Notes under the pieces: generated by a model
What the model saw: only the letters and a program-made list of their open reading frames with translations
What the model was told of the DNA's origin: nothing
Databases searched by the model: none
Assembly: GCA_020052415.1 (NCBI GenBank)
Contig: JAGVPB010000014.1
Location: forward strand, 30,485 to 94,484
Reading direction: 5' to 3'
DNA length: 64,000 nt
DNA from: Bacteroidales bacterium
GTDB taxonomy: Bacteria > Bacteroidota > Bacteroidia > Bacteroidales > JAADJA01
Shown here: piece after piece, positions 54,469-63,277 of the stretch
How the letters are laid out: every line of letters starts with the position of its first letter
How positions within the stretch are numbered: the first letter of the stretch is position 1
Translations under genes and position numbers: made by a program

Positions 54469-54908
54469 TGAATGATTAATATTTAAGTCTATAGATGTTT
54501 AAATCTGTAAATGGATTAACCAGTTATAAAAAAATAAGGTAAACCTCATGATCTATAAAAGAGAGGACGAAATTAGCAATAAAATAGTCTTTAGTAATTA
54601 GTCCTTAGTATTTAGTCGTTTTTGGCTGGAATTCAAACTGCAGACTGCCGACTGCTCTCGCCTTTGGCGAGACCGACTGCCTATTGCCCACTCCCTGCAC
54701 ACTGCTCCCGGCTCCCGGCTCATAGCTCCCTGTTCCTTGCTCCATGCAACATATATCAGTTAAAAAAAAATCCTCAGAAATATTTTAGAATCCTATTTCA
54801 AAAACCCTTATCTTTGAAACTGAATATTTCCGAAACATATTTGAGTGTAAAAATGTCACTATTTAAATCGCAGACAACAGTCCGATATAAACAATTAAAT
54901 ATTACGAC
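54469..54908. other. intergenic stretch with text-like repeats and a small hairpin
   Basis: 54590-54750 is filled with short words (GACTGCCGACTGC, CTGCTCCCGGCTCCCGGCTC, CTCCCTGTTCC). CTCGCC-TTT-GGCGAG at 54657-54671 is a perfect hairpin related to that at 30619. TATCTTTG at 54809-54816 could be the -7 box for the gene at 54909, without a good TTG. Nothing codes for protein here. Confidence 0.5.
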
Positions 54909-55289
54909 ATGAAACAACTTACCATTTTTAAAAACCCTTTGACAACAGGACTTTGCTGGGGTGTAACAGGAGGACTTGCTCTGGTATTAATTGAAAACTT
55001 AATGCCCAATAAACTTGTGGAAATGTTACCGTATGTTCTTTTCCTGATCATCTCCGTTTTGACAGTAAAACTCACCGGCTCCGGCAACAAATACAGAAAA
55101 CTGTTTTTGACCGGGTTGATAACATTTATGATAATGTTTTTGATTGTCTATCTTTATCTTGTACTGGTTTTCAATCCTTACGGTTTACAAATTACATTTA
55201 CCAAACATTTTATTCAATTCGCAGGAATGTTGGGAATTGGTATTGTTTCAAGCGCACTACTCACATTTCTTGTGACGCGCAGATTATAG
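54909..55289 (+). CDS. small membrane protein of unknown function
   Basis: A 126-residue protein with about four hydrophobic helices: TTGLCWGVTGGLALVLIENL, VEMLPYVLFLIISVLTVKL, KLFLTGLITFMIMFLIVYLY and FAGMLGIGIVSSALLTFLV. The layout is like small DUF4199-type membrane proteins of the Bacteroidota, but I cannot confirm that. It stands alone between repeats. Probably an inner-membrane protein. Confidence 0.65.
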   Translation: MKQLTIFKNPLTTGLCWGVTGGLALVLIENLMPNKLVEMLPYVLFLIISVLTVKLTGSGNKYRKLFLTGLITFMIMFLIVYLYLVLVFNPYGLQITFTKHFIQFAGMLGIGIVSSALLTFLVTRRL

Positions 55290-55530
55290 GATTTGGAAGA
55301 ACTGCTGCTATGAATGAAATTTGACCTGAAAAGCCGGCAGTATGTAGTAATCACTCTGCAATGGGCAATGCACAAATCCGTGTACCTCAACTCAACTCCA
55401 TACAACATACTTCGAACTCGATGTTAAAAGTTAAAAGTGCCTGCTAATGAAAGCCCTCAGTGTGAAAAAAGGTTTTCTATTGATAGAAAATAATTTAAAA
55501 TTTCATTTATCAGGAATTATATTTATTGGC

Positions 55531-55538
55531 TATTTTTG
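55531..55538 (+). promoter_or_regulatory. -7 box of the Bro-N gene
   Basis: TATTTTTG, an exact TAnnTTTG, 29 bp before the ATG at 55568. It lies downstream of the ATG at 55526, which argues against that start. Confidence 0.45.
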
Positions 55539-55567
55539 AAAGAGATATTAAAAAACATATAAATATA

Positions 55568-56410
55568 ATGACCAAAGAAACGGCAATAAAATTATTTGAA
55601 TCAAAACAAGTTCGTTCGGTTTGGAATTCGGAAGAAGAAAAATGGTACTTTTCAATTATAGATGTAATTGAAGTATTGACTGATTCCGATCGTCCCCGAA
55701 AATATTGGAGTGACTTAAAGACAAAACTCAAATCGGAAGGAAGTGAACTGTCCGGTAAAATCGGACAGTTGAAAATGTCAGCCGGAGACGGTAAGATGCG
55801 CATCACTGATGTTGCAGATACTGAACAACTGTTTCGGCTTATCCAATCGGTGCCTTCACCAAAGGCTGAACCATTTAAACTTTGGCTTGCAAGAGTTGGC
55901 AGCGAGCGGATTGACGAAATAGAAGATCCCGAAAAAGGCATAGATCGCCTTATGGAGACTTATTTTCGTAAGGGTTACTCAAAAGAATGGATAAACCAAC
56001 GGCTTAAAAGCATTGAAATTAGGAAAGAACTGACTGATGAATGGGAAAATCGTGGTGTTCATAAGGGTCGTGAATTTGCTATTTTAACCGATGAAATTAC
56101 AAAAGCCTGGAGTGGTTTTACCACAAAACAGTATAAGGGGTTTAAGGATTTGAAAAAAGAAAACCTCCGTGACCACATGACCAACCTTGAACTGGTACTC
56201 AACATGCTTGCCGAGGCATCAACAACAGAGATTTCAAAAGATAAAAAGCCAAAGACTTTTAGTGAAAATAAAAATGTGGCTAAAAAAGGCGGTAATGTTG
56301 CAAAAGCTGCCCGATTGAAACTTGAAAGTACAACGGGTAAAAAGGTTGTAACAAAACAAAATGCAAAACTAATAAGACAAAAAAAGAATACAGAACTTGA
56401 TATAAAATAA
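55568..56410 (+). CDS. Bro-N domain antirepressor-like protein
   Basis: A 280-residue DNA-binding protein of the phage antirepressor/BRO family. The N-terminal Bro-N domain shows VRSVWNSEEEKWYFSIIDVI then VLTDSDRPRKYWSDLKTKL (residues 13-50) and IRSIPSPKAEPFKLW-type LIQSVPSPKAEPFKLWLARV. The C-terminal half is also conserved (YSKEWINQRLKSIEIRKELT, FAILTDEITKAWSGFTTKQY, LVLNMLAEASTTEISK) and ends in a Lys-rich tail. Such genes are stand-alone in many Bacteroidota chromosomes and derive from phage. No other phage genes surround it. The start is set by the promoter box at 55531. Confidence 0.85.
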   Translation: MTKETAIKLFESKQVRSVWNSEEEKWYFSIIDVIEVLTDSDRPRKYWSDLKTKLKSEGSELSGKIGQLKMSAGDGKMRITDVADTEQLFRLIQSVPSPKAEPFKLWLARVGSERIDEIEDPEKGIDRLMETYFRKGYSKEWINQRLKSIEIRKELTDEWENRGVHKGREFAILTDEITKAWSGFTTKQYKGFKDLKKENLRDHMTNLELVLNMLAEASTTEISKDKKPKTFSENKNVAKKGGNVAKAARLKLESTTGKKVVTKQNAKLIRQKKNTELDIK

Positions 56411-56467
56411 TTTAAAGTTAGTAAAACCTGGCAGTGATTTGAAAACCACTCTGGACAATCCTGAAAA

Positions 56468-57376
56468 TCATATTATATTTGAATCCTCCACCAACCAATC
56501 TGAAACAGAAAACTGTTTCATTTTCACTACTATTTCATTCGGCTCAATGATCCCATCCTCAGTTGAAAATCCGGAAATGAGAGATAAAGGCGTTTTTTCG
56601 AAATAGAAATTTACAGGGTGGACATTCTCCGGCGGGTTCTTCCAAAGCTCTTCAGGCGGCTTCTCCTTTTCATATAGCAATTGATGTTTAAGCCCCTCCG
56701 GAAGTTGTTTTCCCGGAATCATCTTCCGCGAATCGGCTATCACATAAACCGGTTTTTTATAATGTTCGAAAAGCAGTGACAATTGAAAAGTTCCGGCCTT
56801 ATTGACGAAATAATCCTCCGTAATCAAATCGGCACCGAAAATCACCAAATCCAATTCATCCATAAAGTTTGCAGCCGCATTTTCATGTATAAATTTTACT
56901 TCAAATCCAAGCTTGCTTAAAATCTCCGCCTGAACCTTGCCCTCTCCACCCGGTCCCGATAAAGTTTGGTAAATCACAACCGAAGATTTTTTATCCCTGA
57001 TCTTATGAAACAAAAGATGAATCGCTGAACTGTTGCTGTGCAGAAGAATCTTTTTGCCATCGAAGATTTCATGACTAATCATATTCTGGCAGGCAATATG
57101 AAGTCCTGAACTCCACTTTACCCTGTAATCAGCGATAAATTTCAACAATTCATCTGTATTCTGATTTCTTTCCAATTCAGGGAAAAAGGAATTTATAAAG
57201 TGAAATAAAACTGCAAAATTCGGATGGTGATTAAACAAATGTTTTAGCTCAGAAACAATAAATTTCAGGTCGGGATTTTTATCTCTTTGTAATTCTGAGA
57301 TTAGAGCCTGGATTGTTTTTTCAAGAATGGCATTCGATCCTGAAGTTTTGTCAGCGATAATTTCATCCAGTTTCAT
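56468..57376 (-). CDS. initiation factor 2B-related protein (IF2B family)
   Basis: A 302-residue protein of the eIF2B-alpha/ribose-1,5-bisphosphate isomerase/MtnA superfamily. Family motifs: GKKILLHSNSSAIHLLF (near 108), VIFGADLITEDYFVNKAGTF then QLSLLFEHYKKPVYVIADS (near 182) and FEKTPLSLISGFSTEDGII (near 262). The first 100 residues are helical, as in the alpha subunits. In bacteria such proteins are sugar-phosphate isomerases; the exact substrate cannot be read here. It lies alone, convergent with the Bro-N gene. Confidence 0.82.
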   Translation of the reverse strand: MKLDEIIADKTSGSNAILEKTIQALISELQRDKNPDLKFIVSELKHLFNHHPNFAVLFHFINSFFPELERNQNTDELLKFIADYRVKWSSGLHIACQNMISHEIFDGKKILLHSNSSAIHLLFHKIRDKKSSVVIYQTLSGPGGEGKVQAEILSKLGFEVKFIHENAAANFMDELDLVIFGADLITEDYFVNKAGTFQLSLLFEHYKKPVYVIADSRKMIPGKQLPEGLKHQLLYEKEKPPEELWKNPPENVHPVNFYFEKTPLSLISGFSTEDGIIEPNEIVVKMKQFSVSDWLVEDSNII

Positions 57377-57537
57377 CCCAAATTTGTTTTACCAATTTAT
57401 ATTGTCATACGACCAATCTTAACAAAATCAAACCGGATCAGGTTTGCCATTGTGATAATAATCTTAAAGTTTGAGTCCACTCATGGTCAAATCTATTCTT
57501 AATGAACCATAACCATATCGGGTAAAGCTAAATACCT

Positions 57538-59583
57538 CTAATTTGTTTTCACTATCCGACCGGTAATTACTTTATCACCCACGGTCAATGTATAGAAATA
57601 TATTCCCCCCGGAACACTAGTGCCTGAGCTTGATTTGCCATCCCATTGATAAACATTTATTCCGCGAATGCATCTGATTTTTCCTGAATTCACTACAATA
57701 TTTCCCTGAGCGTTAAGGATTAAGAGTTCTGCCAAGCCTTCAACGTCACAGTTGAATTCAAAGCTTATCTGATCGTTGAAAGGATTGGGGAAGTTTTTAA
57801 TTCCGGCTTGTGGAGTCAACTTGCTGATATTTTCAATCAAATCGGAATTTAAACAAATAGTAACAGTGTATGCCTGCACCTCCAATTCTATCAGAATATC
57901 ATCATAAACATAATCGAATATTTCGGGTAAACCTGTTGGAAAAGAAATATTGACAAGCAGGTAAAGACTGTCCCCGGGATTAACTGTATATGGAAAACTA
58001 CCGGTAAAATTGCTGATCCACCACATCCAGCCCGACAAGAAATTTTCTACAGGAAAATTCATGATTGTCAGCGGTATATCCGTATTATTTTTTATTGTAA
58101 AATATTCTCCGTCCAAACAACTCTGAATATCGTCGAACCAAAGTGAATCCGGATAAACATCAAGATTATATACAATGCTGACTGGTCCCAGCGTCCCATC
58201 CAACTGAATATTCTGCCCGTAAATATCTGATGTTCCGCTCCTGTCATCTTCCCAAACGGCTACCCATTGTCCGTTGTTCATGTTGCTGACTTCGGTGTGA
58301 ACCTTTGCCGACTGAACTGTGCACATATCAATCATGTTCGGATCCCAGACATAGCTTCCGTCAGTGGCTATCCTCATGGCCTTGATCTTGCCATCCATCG
58401 TATTGAAATATTCTTCATAAAACACAACCATATCCGTATCCGTGTTGCGTGCCGCAAGCGGATAAACATTCAAAGCTGAAATTTCGATAAAGGTCTTACC
58501 GCTGTTCGTCCAAAGCCTTTCGCCGGTGGAAGAAACTTTCTGGCCATAAATTCCCCTTAGGTTCTGATCACCATCCATTTCATTCCAGTAAATATAAATA
58601 TCGTCCGAACCTGCTGGCAAAGCGAGGTGTGCATAGAAATGGTTTCTTGCCGCCATGGTTGAAACTTCTACACCATCGGCAGCCAAAAGTACCGAGCCAT
58701 CCTGGCCGATGTGCTGGACCCACATATTCGCCAGCATATTGTTATCACGGTCGTCGTGCCATGCAATATAAAAACCGTCATCCCCATCATTAATGAACGG
58801 AAATATCTGAGTCCAGGCTGAAATACCGCCAGCATCAGAAATTACAGCAGGCTGTGCCCAATCCGGATTTCCTGTTCCGTCGAATCGTTGTGCATAAACA
58901 TGGCGTGTAGGAGCCCAAACCGGACCGGAATCTTCAAAAAACTTCATGATAATATCATCATCACCCACGGGTAATAGTTGCGGCCAGGAAAATGTATTGG
59001 CTCCGCTCATGGTCAACCCGTTCGGACCCCAGAGTAAGGCCCCTTCCGGTGAAATTTTCTGTCCGATGATGACCTCATCTGCCTGCCAGGCAAAAAAGGC
59101 ATTACCTGCATTCGATACCGTTACTTTAGGAGCAGCATCAAAAGCCTCTCCTGTTGATAGCTGTAAACCGTCATCTCCCCAAACAAATGACCCATCGGGG
59201 GAAATGCGATATGCAAAAACATCGTTATAGCCTGTCCGGATATCCTGAAGGACAAGAATGGCATTTTCTTCCTGGTCAACGGTCATGTCCCAGTCCGTGA
59301 GCCATGTCATCGAAGGATTGTCACTGACAAGGAGGCCGCCCTCCGCCCAGAGTTTGTTACCGTACACATCGAATTTCTGTAAACGGATATTGTAATTACC
59401 CGATTCATTTGAAAACCAGGAAACGTAGGTTATTCCTGATTCAGCAACGGCTACTTTCGGAATGGCTTCCTCTCCGGGAGCTGTTGCAATGGCAGTGTTT
59501 ATCATAGGATCGGTATTCCATTGTCCAAAGCCAAGGTGGAAAATCCCGATACCGGCGAAAAGTAATAATATTAACTGTTTCAT
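57538..59583 (-). CDS. secreted repeat protein with T9SS/FlgD-like C-terminal domain
   Basis: A 681-residue secreted protein. The signal peptide is MKQLILLLFAGIGIFHLGFG. Residues 20-490 repeat a blade-like pattern (YVSWFSNESGNYNIRLQKFD, FYIAWHDDRDNNMLANMWVQ, WVAVWEDDRSGTSDIYGQN), suggesting a beta-propeller. A further beta domain precedes the C-terminal region (IKNFPNPFNDQISFEFNCDV ... YQWDGKSSSGTSVPGGIYFY), a FlgD-like type A sorting domain. Function unknown. A TAACTTTG on the minus strand (59619-59612) may be its -7 box. Confidence 0.87.
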   Translation of the reverse strand: MKQLILLLFAGIGIFHLGFGQWNTDPMINTAIATAPGEEAIPKVAVAESGITYVSWFSNESGNYNIRLQKFDVYGNKLWAEGGLLVSDNPSMTWLTDWDMTVDQEENAILVLQDIRTGYNDVFAYRISPDGSFVWGDDGLQLSTGEAFDAAPKVTVSNAGNAFFAWQADEVIIGQKISPEGALLWGPNGLTMSGANTFSWPQLLPVGDDDIIMKFFEDSGPVWAPTRHVYAQRFDGTGNPDWAQPAVISDAGGISAWTQIFPFINDGDDGFYIAWHDDRDNNMLANMWVQHIGQDGSVLLAADGVEVSTMAARNHFYAHLALPAGSDDIYIYWNEMDGDQNLRGIYGQKVSSTGERLWTNSGKTFIEISALNVYPLAARNTDTDMVVFYEEYFNTMDGKIKAMRIATDGSYVWDPNMIDMCTVQSAKVHTEVSNMNNGQWVAVWEDDRSGTSDIYGQNIQLDGTLGPVSIVYNLDVYPDSLWFDDIQSCLDGEYFTIKNNTDIPLTIMNFPVENFLSGWMWWISNFTGSFPYTVNPGDSLYLLVNISFPTGLPEIFDYVYDDILIELEVQAYTVTICLNSDLIENISKLTPQAGIKNFPNPFNDQISFEFNCDVEGLAELLILNAQGNIVVNSGKIRCIRGINVYQWDGKSSSGTSVPGGIYFYTLTVGDKVITGRIVKTN

Positions 59584-59793
59584 TGTATAAGAATTTATTG
59601 ATAACGTTGGTCAAAGTTACTTAATAATCAGAACCGTTTTGTCTGCCGTAAAAGTTTTTTGAACAAAAAATTACTAACACTGTTTTGTTAAGCGGAATTA
59701 CTGGCATATAAGTTACATTCTGTTATTTAATGTCCTGGCCTTTAATCACAGGGTTGAATGAATGAAAAAAATTATTAATTTAATAAAACCCTC

Positions 59794-60927
59794 ATGGTAA
59801 TTGGATTGTTAAAAGAAAAGTCGCCTGAAAAACGGGTCGCTTTATTACCGGAAGGAATAGCTGTTTTAAAAAGTCAAAAGTCACAGGTTCTCGTTGAGCA
59901 TGAAGCGGGTAAATCGGCATGGTTTTCAGATGACCTGTACAAGGAATCAGGCGCTACATTTGCCACAACAGATGAAATCATACAATCTGCCGGCTTGCTG
60001 CTTTGCATCAATATACCTGAAAAGAAACTTCGTGACCTTTTTAAACCGGGAACAGCCATTGTTGCCACATTCAATCCTCTTACAAACAAAGATATTGTTA
60101 AAGAACTTAAGGAAAAGGGCATCACCTCTTTTTCACTTGATACAATTCCCCGGAATTCACGCGCCCAGGCTATGGATGTGTTATCTTCCATGGCTACGGT
60201 GGCCGGCTATCGTGCAATCCTTGATGCAGCGTTTCATTTGCCAAGCTTTTTCCCGATGTTCATGTCGGCGGCTGGAACCATAAAACCAGCCAAAGTACTG
60301 GTACTGGGCGCCGGTGTTGCAGGACTTCAGGCCATTGCAACTGCCAGAAAATTAGGAGCTGTGGTGGAAGCCTTCGATGTACGGTCGGCAGTGAAGGAAG
60401 AGGTTCAAAGTCTCGGCGCTAAGTTTGTTGAGGTGGAAGGCGCTATTGATGATAAAACTGCCGGAGGTTATGCTGTTGAACAGACGGAAGAATTCAAACA
60501 AAAGCAAAGTCAGCTTATCCAGGATCATGCAATAAAATCGGATGTGGTCATTTGTACAGCGCAAATTCCCGGCAGAACAGCACCGGTTCTTTTGAAAAAA
60601 GAAAGCCTTGAAAAAATGAAACCGGGATCAGTCATTGTTGACCTTGCAGCAAGTTCCGGTGGCAATTGTGAAATGACAGAAAACAATAAGACAATTGAGT
60701 ATCATGGTGTGACCATTATCGGAAATTCTGCTTACGCCGCAGATATGTCAATAGATGCAAGCCGGATGTATGGAAAAAATCTCATCAATTTTCTTAAGCT
60801 TTTAATTGACAATGAAGGAAATCTGAACCTGAATTTTGAGGATGAAATCATTAAAGAATCATGTATAACCCACAACGGTGAGATCATCAATGAAAAAGTG
60901 AAATCCCTGATCCTGAAACAAAAATAA
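59794..60927 (+). CDS. pntAA: NAD(P) transhydrogenase subunit alpha part 1 (PntAA)
   Basis: A 377-residue protein, the NAD(H)-binding dI domain of proton-translocating transhydrogenase. The N-terminal domain has GLLKEKSPEKRVALLPEGI and RNSRAQAMDVLSSMATVAGY. The dinucleotide-binding GAGVAGLQAIATARKLGA lies near residue 170, with AFDVRSAVKEEVQSLGAKFV after it; the C-terminal PGSVIVDLAASSGGNCEM (near 275) and IIGNSAYAADMSIDASRMY are typical. The membrane helices are not fused but encoded by the next gene 21 bp downstream. The complex uses the proton gradient to reduce NADP+ with NADH. Confidence 0.95.
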   Translation: MVIGLLKEKSPEKRVALLPEGIAVLKSQKSQVLVEHEAGKSAWFSDDLYKESGATFATTDEIIQSAGLLLCINIPEKKLRDLFKPGTAIVATFNPLTNKDIVKELKEKGITSFSLDTIPRNSRAQAMDVLSSMATVAGYRAILDAAFHLPSFFPMFMSAAGTIKPAKVLVLGAGVAGLQAIATARKLGAVVEAFDVRSAVKEEVQSLGAKFVEVEGAIDDKTAGGYAVEQTEEFKQKQSQLIQDHAIKSDVVICTAQIPGRTAPVLLKKESLEKMKPGSVIVDLAASSGGNCEMTENNKTIEYHGVTIIGNSAYAADMSIDASRMYGKNLINFLKLLIDNEGNLNLNFEDEIIKESCITHNGEIINEKVKSLILKQK

Positions 60928-60948
60928 TGGTATCCAAAATTTACAGAT

Positions 60949-61281
60949 ATGAACGACATACTGATATTCTTTTATTCTTTCCGTGAGCCGATATTCATTA
61001 TGGTGCTTTCCATATTCCTGGGAATTGAAGTTATTTCCCATGTTCCTTCGGTTCTGCATACACCTCTGATGTCGGGTGCAAATGCTATCAGCGGCGTGAT
61101 CATTATAGGAGGAATCATTCTGGTGGGCCATGCAGACATCAGCAGAATTTCACCCGAACTTATCGTCGGAATCCTTTCCATTATTCTTGCCACATTGAAC
61201 GTGATGGGTGGTTTTGCAGTGACTGACAGGATGCTGGAGATGTTCAAAAAGAAAAAAGGATCCGGCAGTAAATCCAAATGA
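60949..61281 (+). CDS. pntAB: NAD(P) transhydrogenase subunit alpha part 2 (PntAB)
   Basis: A 110-residue membrane protein with four helices, the small membrane part of domain II. Typical features are FFYSFREPIFIMVLSIFLGI near the start, VPSVLHTPLMSGANAISGVI (near 32) and NVMGGFAVTDRMLEMFKKKK at the end. The usual three-gene split is conserved, with 24 bp to pntB. Confidence 0.93.
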   Translation: MNDILIFFYSFREPIFIMVLSIFLGIEVISHVPSVLHTPLMSGANAISGVIIIGGIILVGHADISRISPELIVGILSIILATLNVMGGFAVTDRMLEMFKKKKGSGSKSK

Positions 61282-61305
61282 TTGAATATTGAAAATGAAT
61301 AAAAC

Positions 61306-62733
61306 ATGAACCAGGTATTGAATACATTCAATGGTACAGAGTTTACAACAGGCAGCGCTGTTCTTGAATTCAGCTATCTTGTAGCTGCTGTTCTTTTTGT
61401 TTGGGGACTCAAATTATTAAGCCATCCCGAAACTGCCCGCAGGGGTAATTTTTTGGCAGGGGCAGGCATGATCTTAGCCATGATCACTACTTTATTATTG
61501 CATGAGGATAGCGAAGGACATCGTATTGGTTTGGCAAATGTGATCATCATTGTTCTTTCTATCGGCGTGGGAACAGTCATCGGAATCATTATGGCTAAAA
61601 AAGTTAAAATGACTGCCATGCCCGAAATGGTATCTTTCTTCAATGCAACCGGAGGACTTGCATCAGCTTTGGTCGCAGTTCTGGAGTTTACAAACCCTCT
61701 GAATGAATCTTTCCTTGTCACTCTTTTGGGATTGTCAATTGGCTCCATCGCATTCAGCGGTAGCATGATCGCCTATTGGAAACTCAACGGCACTATTGGA
61801 AATTTCCCTTCGGGTTTCCTGAAGTATGTAAATATATTTTTGCTCGTCGCTATTATTTTTCTGACCTCATATATTCTATTGCAGCCATCACCTCACAACT
61901 TTAAGGGCATGATGTACCTGTTGTTTGCCATATCACTGGTTTACGGGATACTGTTCGTAATGCCTATTGGCGGAGCAGATATGCCTGTCGTTATTTCGCT
62001 GCTGAACTCATTAACCGGGATTGCAGCAGCTATGGCCGGATTTATATATCATAACCTTGCCATGATTTTAGGGGGAATTTTTGTGGGCGCTGCGGGTACT
62101 ATTCTTACTCTTTTAATGTGTAAAGCAATGAACCGTTCCCTGTGGAATGTAATCGTCGGAGGTTTTGGTTCTTCGGGAACTGCATCCGATGATTTGGAAG
62201 GAACCGTGAAAGAAGTAACCATTATGGATGCGGCCATTTTATTGGCTTATTCGCATAATGTAGTGATAGTTCCGGGTTACGGACTCGCGGTTGCCCAGGC
62301 ACAGCACAGCATACATGAACTTGAAAAAAAACTTGAGGAAAGGGGTGTCAGAGTACGGTATGGAATCCATCCGGTGGCTGGCCGTATGCCCGGACACATG
62401 AATGTGCTGTTGGCCGAGGCCGATGTACCGTATGAAAAGCTGGTCGAAATGGATGAGATCAATAAAGACATTGAAAATACTGATGTTGTGATCGTAGTCG
62501 GAGCCAACGATGTGGTAAATCCTGCCGCCAATGAGAATCCCGGAAGCCCTATCTACGGAATGCCCATCATCAATGCCGCGCTTGCAAAAAAAGTAATCGT
62601 TATGAAACGTGGCACCGGCAAAGGTTATGCAGGAATCGAAAATCCGCTTTTCTATAAAGACAATACCAGCATGCTTTACGGAAATGCGAAGGACACCATT
62701 CAGAAACTGGTGGGAGAGATTAATAGTCTGTAG
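61306..62733 (+). CDS. pntB: NAD(P) transhydrogenase subunit beta (PntB)
   Basis: A 475-residue protein. Residues 1-280 hold about eight or nine membrane helices (dII part). The NADP(H)-binding dIII domain follows: IVPGYGLAVAQAQHSIHELE (near 327), IHPVAGRMPGHMNVLLAEAD (near 353), VIVVGANDVVNPAANENPGS and KVIVMKRGTGKGYAGIENPL. All conserved NADP motifs are present. It is the last gene of the pnt operon and is followed by repetitive DNA. Confidence 0.95.
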   Translation: MNQVLNTFNGTEFTTGSAVLEFSYLVAAVLFVWGLKLLSHPETARRGNFLAGAGMILAMITTLLLHEDSEGHRIGLANVIIIVLSIGVGTVIGIIMAKKVKMTAMPEMVSFFNATGGLASALVAVLEFTNPLNESFLVTLLGLSIGSIAFSGSMIAYWKLNGTIGNFPSGFLKYVNIFLLVAIIFLTSYILLQPSPHNFKGMMYLLFAISLVYGILFVMPIGGADMPVVISLLNSLTGIAAAMAGFIYHNLAMILGGIFVGAAGTILTLLMCKAMNRSLWNVIVGGFGSSGTASDDLEGTVKEVTIMDAAILLAYSHNVVIVPGYGLAVAQAQHSIHELEKKLEERGVRVRYGIHPVAGRMPGHMNVLLAEADVPYEKLVEMDEINKDIENTDVVIVVGANDVVNPAANENPGSPIYGMPIINAALAKKVIVMKRGTGKGYAGIENPLFYKDNTSMLYGNAKDTIQKLVGEINSL

Positions 62734-63195
62734 TCTTGAGACTGGAGAAAGGAGACTTGAGACTTGAGAAAGGAGACCTGAGACTTGAGAAGCGAGACTT
62801 GAGAAATGCCAGCCCGACGAAGCCTGCGGAGGCGGGAGACTTGAGAAATGAGATATTAGAAATTAGATATTAGATATCCGTCACAGACAAAGGTCAAACT
62901 GAAAACTCAGAACTGAGAACTCGGAACTGAGAACAGAAAACTCAGAACTGAGAACACAGAACCAGGATTTTAATAAGGTTTATAAAGCAATTACGCAACG
63001 ATAAAAGATCCAATTCAATTTCAACAAAGAACCTTATTTGCGTTCTTTTGACCTTAGTAAAAAAACATTACAAATAAGTCCTTAACCTTATTTTTCAACA
63101 GGTTAATCTGCTAAAACCAATAAATCGTATTTAATCATTCCCGCTACATCGCTGTTGGATTATGTCAGCTTTCCATAAAACCTGTTTAAACTTTT
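62734..63195. other. repeat-rich intergenic stretch after pntB
   Basis: 62735-62965 consists of tandem-like degenerate words (GAGACTTGAGAAAGGAGAC, GAAAACTCAGAACTGAGAAC) and a GCCTGCGGAGGCGGG hairpin-like word near 62820. 62966-63195 is AT-rich and has no recognised feature. No gene is present. Confidence 0.6.
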
Positions 63196-63228
63196 TTTGA
63201 TTATATAGATATTTTTTTTATATCTTTA
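63196..63228 (+). promoter_or_regulatory. promoter-like sequence of the T9SS gene at 63278
   Basis: TTTG at 63196-63199, 21 bp, TATCTTTA at 63221-63228. One base differs from TAnnTTTG. Confidence 0.5.
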
Positions 63229-63277
63229 CTTCATCAAATCTTTGCCAATGAAAGTAGGTTAACTCAAAAAAGTTTAT

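Noticed and set aside
62735..62965. Repeated GAGACTTGAGAA words as CRISPR
   Set aside because: No fixed repeat length or unique spacers; it is low-complexity DNA.
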